From positions 125,521 through 189,520 of the forward strand of contig CAJJDO010000147.1 of NCBI GenBank assembly GCA_905183005.1: 64,000 nt of DNA, read 5' to 3'. Numbering within the stretch: the stretch's first letter is position 1; each line of letters opens with the position of its first letter. The notes beneath the pieces were generated by a model. That model was not told the origin of the DNA. It did no database searches and saw only the letters and a program-made list of their open reading frames with translations. Both the position numbers and the translations under genes were made by a program. Positions 11,835-23,126 of the stretch are shown in pieces. Source of the stretch: Paramecium pentaurelia. Its lineage: Eukaryota; Ciliophora; Oligohymenophorea; Peniculida; Parameciidae.

Positions 11835-14084
11835 TCAATTTTGTATAAGTGAAATAATATAGCTTATGTTGAATTCTGGATAAAAATAAGCATATTCTTT
11901 AACACAGTCAAAATCATCAACACTTAAAAGTTCTTGAAATTTATACTAAGATGAATTTAAAGGAATGCTTCTAAAATCAGGTCTAAACATTTCTGCTATT
12001 TATTAACTGCTGGTGTGAATAGATGGTTATAATTATATGTTCTTGTGGCTATTCCTTAATTATTCATATAATTTATCAGTAATGTATTCTACATATCCAT
12101 CTTTTTATATTGCAGGAATTTATATATTTCCTTTACTTGTTACAATAATGTTTTTTTCAGTAAGCTTTTGACTTCCACTACCATCATCAGGATATATTTC
12201 AAATTACTCTTCACTATCACTTGAGCTACTATTACTCTAATCAATAGTTGCACTTTCATTTTATTTGTAAAGTCTCTGATATTTAATAAATATTAAATTT
12301 TACATATGTTTTAAATGCTCTTTATCTTCTATTCTTATATCTTTTTATAAAATTAGATCTAAAATTATTTTCATTCTTGTTAGTAAAGTTCAATTAAACT
12401 TTTAGAATTGAACATCTTCTTTCCTAATGAAATCCATTACAAATCCAACATCTATAGTCTATCAGATTTGTTTCTCCTTCAAAAATAATTTTATTTTTAA
12501 TTAAATGAAAAGATTCCTTAAATTATAAAATATTTTTTTACAAAATCTTAATTAATAGTGAGACTTTAATAAAAATCTTCAGAACTTATATATAATAATA
12601 AAAAATGATCTTCCATTTCTAATTCAACTTCAGAAATGTTTTTCTAAAAACAATTAATTAATCCAAATGTTAATTATTTTGATTCTATTTCTTTTTAACT
12701 TTTTAATGAATTTTCAAATATAAGATATCCTGTGCCTTCTAAAATCAAATATAATCCATATTTATCTAATTTTAATTTATCCTTTGATTTTCTAATTGAT
12801 TTTAATTTTTAAGATAAATTTATTGTAAATTATTTTGAAAATATTTTAAGAACTTTTAAATTGTCCTTTAAAATTGATTAGTAAATTTTCTTAATAATTT
12901 CTTATTATGTAAACTTATAATAATATTAAAAATTACCTATTTTAATGATAATTCTTTATTAGAGATTTATTAATATAATTTTAATTTTTTTAATATTTAT
13001 CCCTTATGATTCCAAATGTAATATTATAATACATGTACATCAAATTATATTTAATTTACTATGTAACCATCATTTGATCTTATCTAAATTAAAACATCTA
13101 TTGTATATAATATAAGAATTAATGCAATTATTTAATTAAATATTACTTCAAATTTTAAGGTTGAATCTTAAACAAAGTAATTTGCTTAAAAAGTTATAAA
13201 ATTTATATTGATTATTAAGGATTCTTTATATTTTTATAAAAAATCTTGATTATAAGTTGAGTTTTCAAGAAAGCATGAAAATATATGTAAGAAGTAAATA
13301 TAATAAACAATAACTTTATAAATAGCTAGAGTTTTATATAATTTTCCTAAATTTAATAAATTTTGATATTTTACTTCTTTTAATAATTAGCAAAATTGTA
13401 AATATTTCTATCCTCTTATAACCCATATAGAAGTAATAAAATGATGTAATTAAAAGAATTTGACTTACATTCTCTATAATATATATTAATAAAATTGATA
13501 TAGTAGTTAAATTCTTCAGAGTAATTTCATTTAATAAATTGAACCTTTATTGATTTTGTTTATTTGAAGTTTTGAATATTTGTATATATGAATAAAGATT
13601 TTAAATAAAGATAATGAGTAAATGAAAAAATATTAGAGAGTATAGTGCATTATTGATATTTTCATAATCCTCTATGAGTTTAAGATAAGGGATATATATT
13701 CCACAAAATAAGTTGAGTATGACATTCAAAAAATCAATCATATATTTCATAAAGAAAAGTATTTAAATAAGAACAGAAAACTATGATAATTTTCTTCTTA
13801 ATTATTATTTCTTCTAATATGATAGGTATTAAGTTGATTCTTGAGTTTCCATCCATTTCTCACAATTTTCAACCAAGAATTAATTTAATTAATCCTACTT
13901 AACTTCTTTTAAGTCATTATATTATATGATTGAGTTAACTAAGAAAAAGCTTTCACTAAAAGAGGGAGGATTCAAGCATTCTTCAAAGTTGTTTTTTGGA
14001 GAATTTTTAATAATTTTCTTAAATTCAAGTTTGTGTAACACTAATAATAGATAAATTACTACCATCTTCTTTTTGAGAATTCAT
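11835..14084 (-). CDS. Cyclic-nucleotide-binding, K+-channel-like membrane protein without visible GYG filter
   Basis: Five introns of 22, 28, 23, 25 and 28 nt give 708 codons exactly. After a 100-residue cytosolic N terminus come hydrophobic segments like S1-S3 (LIQILFFMKYMIDFLNVILN, SLIFFHLLIIFIQNL, TISILLIYIIEN), a short S4-like stretch ending IIKRRKLYKTLAIYK, and an S5-like FLHIFSCFLENS. A pore-loop region and an S6-like IIALILILYTIDVLIQI follow. The C-terminal part is a C-linker plus cNMP-binding fold (YGLYLILEGTGYLIFE, then LTFGLINCF). The pore segment reads LIININFITFQANYF, where CNG/HCN/EAG channels have G-Y/F-G. A final region carries a Cys/His cluster (RCWICNGFHQERRC). The family is clear from architecture; conduction is doubtful. 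Confidence 0.8.
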
Positions 14085-14551
14085 AATATTTGCAAAACTT
14101 AGATAATGAATATAATTTCAAATACTAATTAATGTAAGATGTAAAATATTAGGTAATCACATTTAAGATTGTTTAATTCTTTTCATATACACAAATATAA
14201 GTCTGAATGATTAGCAATTAATCATTAAATTGATGATTATTTTAAAGTATAAATTCAGTAATTTAGAAAACACCTGCTGAACTAAAAACAATATTTAAAA
14301 GCTTAAATAATTTATTATTGGAAAATGTTAAAATAAATGAGATTTGATAAAATCCAATATTAATGTATATATATAATGGCTTATATTTTTATCAACATTT
14401 ATTTTACATCCTAAATAATAATATTAATGATCAAATACTTATAAAAAATTAAATAGAAAATTAATAACAATTAAGAAATAATATTGATTCATTCAGAATC
14501 ATGATTAATAAATTAAATATTAAAAAATTATCATGATTGTTCATTAATTGA
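14085..14551. other. AT-rich intergenic interval
   Basis: No coding frame, RNA or repeat is visible. The stretch separates the channel-like gene from the broken coiled-coil gene. Confidence 0.45.
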
Positions 14552-15190
14552 TCAAAATTTAATCTTGAAAAAAATTAATATCTGTAACTTATTAACATCT
14601 AGGTCTATAATCAAATTTGTAATATATTTATTTATCCATTTATACTTTTGGCTTCCTCTGATATCAGTCCAATTGCATTTAAACTTATATCTAATTCTAT
14701 CATTTTCTTCTTTTAAGGATTAAACAACCTAATTTTAATTATCTTTTAATAATATCAATAATCTTCTATTTTCTTCATGTAAATCATCTTTTCCTTTTCT
14801 TAATTAATCAATATGTCAATAGATTATTTATTTTTATCCCATTATTCTTTAACTTAAATCTAAATTACCTCCTCCAATAATTTTCATGATATTTTCTTGA
14901 TTCAAATTCTTTAATTTCTATTTTATATGATCACCCTTTCAAAGTAATATAAGTTTCATCTTACATGAAAATAACATCTTACTTCAGTACTAGTAGTCTT
15001 TACTATGCATTACATAATATTTATAATTTTTTAATCTGATGTGCAAATAAGTTAGAAACCTCTTGATCTCTGATTTCAACATTTTAGATATGAATCCATA
15101 TGAATAATTTGCAAATTACAATGATTGAAATAGATTAGCATGAAATTTCTTATTCAATTGTCTTTCATAATCAACATATTACACTAATTA
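14552..15190 (-). pseudogene. Broken coiled-coil protein gene
   Basis: Several stretches look clearly protein-coding but lie in different frames. In order along the minus strand they are YERQLNKKFHANLFQSL, DVIFMQDETYITLKG, NLNQENIMKIIGG, EQWDKNKQSIDILINQEKEK, and a final DDLHEENRRLLILLKDNQ continuing to CNWTDIRGSQKYKWINKY. Some frame changes could be explained by 22-33 nt introns. The change between the fourth and fifth stretches (about 14770-14800) has no GT anywhere between them, and there is no convincing start codon. I therefore call it a decaying gene or a locus with sequence errors. The ancestral product was a helical, Gln/Lys-rich protein. Function unknown. Confidence 0.5.
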
Positions 15191-15285
15191 TTATTATTAT
15201 TTAATTTATTAGATAAGTTAAAATAAGTTTATGAAACTTATAAAATATTTTGATATTAAAAAACAATATATAGTTTTAGTCGCAA

Positions 15286-15837
15286 TCATTTTTTTAGATT
15301 CTATAAATATAACTATTTTTGTTTAAGTGCTCCATAACCAGCCTATATAAAAGTATTTGCATTCTAATTTGGATTAACGTTCTTCAAATATCTTGAATAG
15401 TTTTAAGTTTTGATCAATTCTTAACCTTGATTTATTTGTGAACTTGCCCTGTTATTAATTCCCTTATTTATTATTGGCACAAAAGAATGAGTCATTAAAT
15501 GTTTTTCACCTTCTAAAGGTTTTTTTGGAATTGCAACAATTTCATACTCATCCAAATTCAATTTTTATAAGTCTTATCTAAATTTATAAGATGGATATTC
15601 AGATCTGGTGGAAGGTGTTAAATCAATATCTGTCTCTGATTATAATACCTATTAAGCATTTCTTTGGAACTTCTGAAAATAATATGATGGAGGATTTTAA
15701 TTAATATTCATGTTGGTTGTGATAATTTATTATTCATTATACTTATTAATTGGTTATGAAGTTTTTGATATAATTCCTATGACACCATTTTTATCCATAG
15801 TAGTAGTTCTGCCTTAGAATCGAGTTTTAAAATCCAT
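15286..15837 (-). CDS. Unknown 183-residue protein
   Basis: Single uninterrupted exon in the ciliate code, starting MDFKTRFQGRTTTMDKNG and ending with TGA at 15286. The sequence is polar and Gln/Asn/Pro-rich, with a charged central part (YKFRQDLQKLNLDEYEIVAI) and the motif EGEKHLMTHSFVPIIN. It has no signal peptide or membrane segment and no family I recognise. Codon usage (TAA/TAG for Gln, AGA for Arg) matches its neighbours. Confidence 0.7.
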
Positions 15838-16223
15838 TCACTTATTATATTAATTTTATGTTATTCAATTACTTTCACATTTTCATTAATTCAATAACAA
15901 TTATTTTTTTAACTATTCAATTCAATTAATAAAGAAATAAATAATAGTCTAGAATTAAATAAATGAATTTTCTTAAAATAGTAAAATAAAATCCAGAATC
16001 TATTTGATTAAGCATTTCATTAATAAGTATCATATTAAAATCATTCAAAAAATAATTATTTGATATCTCATCTTTGATAACAAATAATAGATATTTTTAT
16101 ATTATTATGGTTAAAGTATAAAATTATAAAGTAAATTAAAAATATATATATAAATAGAATAATTCTTTACAAATATTTTAGTAATAAAATAAGAAATGAA
16201 GAAAAAATAAATTAAAATTTAAA
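15838..16223. other. AT-rich intergenic interval
   Basis: Highly AT-rich spacer between two minus-strand genes. Nothing else is recognised. Confidence 0.5.
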
Positions 16224-17826
16224 TCACATTGTATTTTCTACTTCTTCATCACATTCTTTCATTCCCAAAAGATCAAGAGTTGAAATAAGTTGATTTTATC
16301 TATTAATTGAACCATTTTCTTGAATGCTGTCAGTTAAATTGATATCAATACTACATTCTACTTTTCCACCAATCTAATTTACAAATTACTAAAGTGGATT
16401 TCTTTTCTTCTCTTCAAATTAAGTTTAATTTACTCCTGTATTACCAAGATCAACACTGGATTAGATATTACAAAGATCTCCAAAACAATCTTATGTCTAA
16501 TTTTCAACTGATACTTATAATTATAGATTATTTTTTTACATATACTTTGAGAAGATCCTATCCCTAAATTGCATTTTCCATTACTATTATTTGTTTCAAT
16601 TTAATTATTACCTGAACTATTACCAAGTGAATTAATTAATTATATTAAACCTGGATAATTTTCTCCATTTCTCTTTTAGACTACATGAATATTACCAAGT
16701 TCATATATTAAATCTTCTATAACTATATCTTAATATTCTAATCCAAGATGTAAAGTTTTTAATGCTCTATGCAAATTCTATTTTTAATTTATAGATAAAC
16801 TTGTCTATAAAGATTTACATTTATTAACTAATCCTTCATCATCATCAATAATTTTTGTTGATGAAAACATAGCAATAGTAGAATATATTTGATTCTTTTC
16901 TATAAATGGATGAGCTAATGCTTCTATTGGAGTAATCCGTTTTTTTGGATCTGCTGACAAAAGTCTAAATAATAGATTTTATGCACTAAGAGATTCTTCT
17001 TTAACTTTATTTTTGAAATTCCATTATTCTGGTGTTTATAATAATTAAATTTAATCATTAATTGAATTTGAATGCAATGGCAATTCACCAGTCATACATT
17101 AAAACATAATTACTCCTATACTCCATAAATCTATTTCTTTAGAATAATGAGGTTAATGATAAATTTCAGGAGCGCAGTAATATATATTGCCTGTTTTAGT
17201 GAGCATTTCAATTTACTAATTTTTTTATAAAAATCTTCTTGAAACACCAAAATCAAGTAATTTTAATTCACAATCACCCTCTATATTAACTAAAATATTA
17301 TCTGGTTTAATATCTCTATGACATATTCCTTTATTATGTATGTGTTATATTGCAGTTAATAATTATTTTATAATTTATCTAGTTTCATCTTCTCTTAAAG
17401 TTTTCCTTTCTATTAAAATTGATTCTAATGTTGGATATGGACAATATTCCATAACCAAACATGCACTACAATATTTTTCATTTATAAATAATTCTATCTC
17501 CTAAATAATGTTTTGATGTCTCAAACAACGAGCATTATTAAATGTTCTCTTCACATTATTATATATTTCCTCATTATTCATTCTTGTTATTTTTACTGCA
17601 TACAATTCATTAGTTTCTTTTCTTCTTGCCAATTTTACTATAGCATGTGCTCCCTATCCTATACATTACTTAAATTCTTACCCAAAACTTATAATGATTC
17701 ATATCTATCCTCAAATTTTATAGCATCATCTACAACACTCAAACTAATTATTTCTGGCTTCTCTTCGTCTTCACCAAATTCTATTTTACATTTCAGTCTC
17801 TCCTTTAAAGATTTACTTTACAACAT
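16224..17826 (-). CDS. Serine/threonine protein kinase (CAMK-type)
   Basis: Two introns (17659-17681; 16514-16539 or a 32-nt alternative ending at the same AG) give 517 residues. The kinase domain spans about residues 45-300: glycine loop LGQGAHAIVKLARRKETNEL, VAIK-type lysine in YAVKI, catalytic loop HRDIKPDNILV, DFGVSRRF, and CAPEIYH followed by IDLWSIGVIMFQCMTGELP. All catalytic residues are present. The C-terminal 200 residues are acidic and Asn/Gln-rich with no EF-hands, so it is not a CDPK. It most resembles the CAMK-like kinases expanded in ciliates. Substrates unknown. Confidence 0.88.
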
Positions 17827-19437
17827 AATAATTATATAAATTTATGATAAAAATACTTGTATACTTAATAAGATAATTATCATTTTTTTAATATATATTT
17901 ATACATATATATAATACTAATTGACTGTGATGTCGTATCTCACTCAATAAAAGTTATCTTTTTATTTAAATTTATACTGATTATACTATATATTAAATGC
18001 TTCATTATTATTATTCATATACTAATATCATAAAGTATTTTTAAACCCAATTTTCTATTTATATTATTGTGATCACTTTAGACTAAAATTAATTTCCATT
18101 CTTATTATTATACAAAAATTAAACTAATCCTAATAAACTACTAGTATTATACTATTTTTTAATTAATTTATTATTGTTAGAGTCTTCCTTACATAATAAA
18201 TAAATGTTTATAATATTTCAATTCAGTATTTTTAAACTATCTGAATAATATTTTTAGATACTTCATAATTTACAATATAAATACTTAGCTATGTTCATTT
18301 AAGATAATTATTAATTGTTTTTTAATCAAATTCTTTGTTGCCTTTTTATTTATTAAATAATTATTGGAAATTATTAATAGAAACTATTGATTAATTTAGA
18401 TTAATTTTACTAATCCTTTAAAGAATTATTTATATCTATATACTTTAAGGTTTTATATGATTGTATTACACTTTAATTAGAATTCTATTGTTCTCCCCTT
18501 CTATAAGATAAAGTAATTAGAGACAAACAATTTTTTTATTTAAATTCTTCAAATAATTTCAAATTGTTTTTATTTTTAAGAATAGTTAAATAGTCATTTA
18601 ATGATAGTTAATTTATTTTTACTTAATTTTAACATCATTTATGAAACATTATGTATTTATTGTAAAAAGAAATTTCAATTAATTTCAAGTATTATACATT
18701 CGTATATCTTATTCACTTAATTATAATCAGATATCTGTTATCATTGTGACCTAAATTTAATTAACTAAGTTGCAAATCTTCCTTTGTAAATATAGAACTA
18801 ATTAGATTATTTTATTGGAATGTTAAATTATTCTTATAAGTATTAAATGATATATTAATTAGAAACTTTGATGATAATTAATCAAAGAAGTATTTAAAAA
18901 TAAAATTAGGTTTGAATTAAGTTATGATGATTAAAACTAGATAATTGTTTTATCTGATAGATTTCTTCATTCAATAATTAAAGATTATGTGGACAAATTC
19001 GATTCTTTTAGTAGTTAACTTTTGAGACTTACAATATTAACAAAATTAATTTAAGTTAACAATCTATAAGAGAATTTTGCATATTCAATTTTACTCAATT
19101 TATCTTACTTCTATAGTTAATATTATTGATCTATATTTAATAATAAAGGTATTTGTGAGAATATTAATCTAATCAATTTCTAATAAGTATAATAATAATA
19201 GGATTAGTATATTAGCATCCCTACTATTTATGATTAAAACAAATATGAATAGAATGTAGTTGGTTGCATAAATGTTTTAAGTTCTTGAAAATTAATGTTG
19301 AATCCATTTATTAATTAATTAATTTATTCTGTAAAAGTCTCTCAATATGTATGAATTTGTAAATTATAAATAGAAAAATAATAAAGTATAAATTTCTAAG
19401 TTTATTTAATAGTTATTATCAATAGTTATGATAATAA
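17827..19437. other. Large gene-free AT-rich interval
   Basis: About 1.6 kb, unusually long for this compact chromosome. All frames are interrupted by TGA on both strands, and I find no conserved peptide, tRNA-like fold or tandem repeat. It may hold promoter and 3' UTR sequence, an unrecognised non-coding RNA or a fully decayed gene. Confidence 0.5.
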
Positions 19438-22400
19438 TCATTTAGGTCTTTCAACTCCTAAAGCTATCAAAAATGAAGTCCAACAAGAAGTAGTCTTTTT
19501 AGTGTTATCAGTCTATAATATATCAATTATAAATTTATACATATTCTCCTTGTTATTCAAATACATCAACTTAGTGAGGTTATGGTTTATTTCCTAATTC
19601 TTTCAATTACTATTATTACAACTATTTCAATTCCATTTACTTTTTTTTTAATCTAAATATAAAAGATATTTCTACTCATTTTCTTTTTCAATTCTTTTTC
19701 TCTTTCTTTCTTCTTATTTCTATCTTTATCTCTCTTTTCTTGCAATTTCATCATAATCTTTTATAATTGGCAATTTTCCATTACCAATTTACTAATAATA
19801 TAATTATTATTTACAATTGCTTCTATTGTAATTACTGCAATTTCAGCTTGATTTTGTTCTTTTTAAATAGTTTTAATCCACAAATCACATTCCTCTTTTG
19901 TTTATGTTTTAAACTTATATATTTTAGAATCTTCTAATTAGATCTTAAAATTAGTAGGTTTTTTAGAATTTGGAATAATTTCATCTACATTTTATAAATT
20001 GATTTTATTTTATGCCTCTCTTGAATTGGAATTAATATACCAATACATAAATCCTTTTCTAATTCTAATATATCTATAATCCCAAGCTTTTGATTTTGGT
20101 TTCTTCTTATATAAATAACCTTCATCTATATATTCTTCTTTCTCAATTGAGTTTCTTTATTATTATTGTTAAGGAATCTAAAATTATATATATATATATA
20201 TTTACTTATTGTATTTCATTATCATTAAAATCTAACTTTATATCTGCTCTTCTTAATATTTATTTTTATTATTACTCAGCTTCTTATTCTTCATCCTCTT
20301 AACCTAAAAAGTCCATAATTCTAACACTTTCATCCTCTACAGGTTAAGTTTTATTGATATCATCAATTAGATTCTTACAAATTTCAATAGTGTCTTTCTT
20401 TTTTTCTTTATCTAAATCAAATCTTAAGCTCATAATAGATTTAATTGTTTTTTCTGAAAATGCTTTACCAAAATATTATCGTAAACTTTTACAAGGATCC
20501 AAAATACTAAGAGATTCTTCATTTAAAAATGATATCATATCATCAAAAGGTTTAAGAGTTGTTTACAATTATTTTTAAAATATGAATGTTTCTAATTCTT
20601 AGAATAAAATATCTTTATCATTTTCTAATTTTCTTATAAATTCATTCTATTATTCCTTTTTAGCCTTACTACAAGAGATAATAAATTAATTAAAATAGTA
20701 TAGAATTATTGAATCAGTAAGTTATTTCCACAGTTTTCTACTAAAACTATCATGTAATTATGATAATGTTTCAGTGGCTGGCTCAATTATTGATTTTAGA
20801 GTATCTATAATTTTGATTTCGAGATAAGGTTTTTTAAAATATGTGCCTACACGATTGAAATAAATAATGAATATTCTTTCTCTACAATTAGTAGCTATTT
20901 AAACAAAATTCTTAGTTATTTTTTAACCATCAAATACTTTTTCAACTTCTTCATCATTTAAATTGGCAAAAGATTATAGTCTTTTAGCAAATTATTTAGT
21001 ATTATCATGTAAAGCCAAAGTATTATTACATATAGCTACTAATTTAGAAACAGAGAGTTAATATTCATCAATGATTTCTTATATCCTTCCTTAATACTAT
21101 TATAAAATAACTTTGCCAAAACCTCCAAATCTAAGTACTGTTTCTTTACATGAACATAATTTATATGCCATATCAAATCCTTCGTTTATTATTTTAAACA
21201 AATCAACAGGAGTTTAAGTAACCAATTATTCTTAATCATTCAAAATAGGTTCTTATATTCTTTCCTATTCAACTATTTGATAAATAACTGATTCCAAGCT
21301 TTCAAGTGATCTATTCACATATATATTTAATAAAACTCCAACTCCTAAGAGTATACGATCATCATTAAAGAAATCCTTCATCTATTATAAATAATCATGT
21401 AACCATTATGCTATAAGTAGTAATTCTGGAGACTAGATATAATATTAAATTATAAATTACTTGTAATTTCATATAAGATTAATCCCAAAACTTTGTAATT
21501 CTATTACATATGTTTTCATGATATATGTCTGTGTATTCTTTTACAATATCTTTTCTTTAAGGATCTTTAACAATACTAGCTTACATTGATTCTAACATAT
21601 CTTATCTTAAATCAGTCAATTATTTAATTAATGTATTTAGATCAACATCCTCTTATGTTAAGATGGCTGCCATATCTTATTCTAATTTTATTCGAATCTT
21701 TTCTCTCCTTGCTATTAAATGAGTTTCTTCATCATATAATTGTATTAATGGATCAATATTCTTTTTAATTTTTATTTTTAATGGATTATTAATTTCTTTT
21801 GTTATTCTGATAGATGCACTTAAGGCAGATTACCATTTTGTACGTTCTAATTCAGTATCAGCCATTAAATGATATAATCTATCTCCCATATTCAATTTAA
21901 AAGTGTAACCACTTTCCTTTGATTTAGACATATTTTTTATTATTATTTCTTAACAATCTAACATTTTAACATCTCCTTTGGCTTTTGGTGATTTCCCATC
22001 TTCTTTTTATTTGAAATAAGTTATAGTATCTAATTCTAACCAAGGGGGTAATTGTGATTCATTTAATATCTTTTCATCATTATAATCAGAATACTATGAT
22101 TTTAAATTAAAAATACCAATGGTTTAGCTGATACAAGAATAAACCAACGTTTTTAAAAGTATTTTACTTTCCCTTTGCTTCTTTTACCCAAATAACCATA
22201 TATCATTCGTTAATAAATAAATTACTCATTCATATTTTTTATGAATTCCTTTAAACCTACTAGTTCTATCATCTTATCATTTGATAATTAAGAGATATTT
22301 TGCTTTTCCTTATTCTTTTTATCTCCCTTAGATAAGTCTATAAGTAATGAATTTCTTTGTCTCTCCTTATACACTTAAGCCTATTAAGCTGTATATGTAT

Positions 22401-22950
22401 CTACAATCTTATGGTTTTGGACTACAAAATAAGGAAAAATCATACTCTTAGTTGGACTTTCATCAGCCATCTTGACAACAGAATCCATACTGACTTATCT
22501 TTTTGTTCTCTGAGGTGAAGTCGATGTTCTCAAACTATTTAGAGTGGTAATCCATTATTGACACAATTCTGGAGTTTTGACTTTTAATTCTAGATTTCGA
22601 CCAGGAAATTAAATAGTGAATTCTTTTTTGGAGATCTAATTAATGGATGTAATTGTAGATAAATCAAAAGCACCATTAGGCTTAGTGTCAGTTTTCTAAA
22701 CTCAGATTATTTTTCTTACATCATTATCAAAATAAACTAATTTCCAAGGTCCTTCTTATAAATTTTCAATGAGCATAAAGTAACGCTTTTGCCAACCTTT
22801 CAAAAGAGCAGGACTTTTCTTTTTCATCCATCCTTTCATAGACTATACATCAATTTTATTTTCAATTCTTTTTAACTCATCTGAATATGCATCAATAGAA
22901 GCTGTAGATACTGTTAAAGCAGATCTCTTTTTTTCATAATCATTAGACAT
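19438..22950 (-). CDS. Protein with three pleckstrin-homology domains
   Basis: Six introns (24, 23, 28, 28, 31 and 28 nt) yield 1,117 codons exactly. PH1 is at about residues 38-140: GWMKKKSPALLKGWQKRYF, later ending LCQQWITTLNSL. PH2 is at about 242-370: YGYLGKRSKGKVKYFQKRWF, ending ELERTKWQSAL. PH3 is at about 900-1000: YIDEGYLYKKKPKSKAWDYR, ending EECDLWIKTI. Between PH2 and PH3 lies a 500-residue helical region with no recognised domain, and the tail is a highly charged coil. PH domains bind phosphoinositides or proteins, so a membrane-associated scaffold is inferred. The 3' end has alternative splice possibilities near 19640-19660; the chosen one keeps a single frame. Confidence 0.85.
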
Positions 22951-23126
22951 TAGTATTAGAATAATAATAATTAAATATATCAAGTAATTATATTATACTA
23001 ATATTACTATATAATTTAGAGTAGTCTACATTGAAAAAAAAAAGATATAAATTAGATGAAATGAATAAAATGTTTAGAATAATACTGCTATCATTATATT
23101 TAACCAATTATTTTAATTAATTTAAA

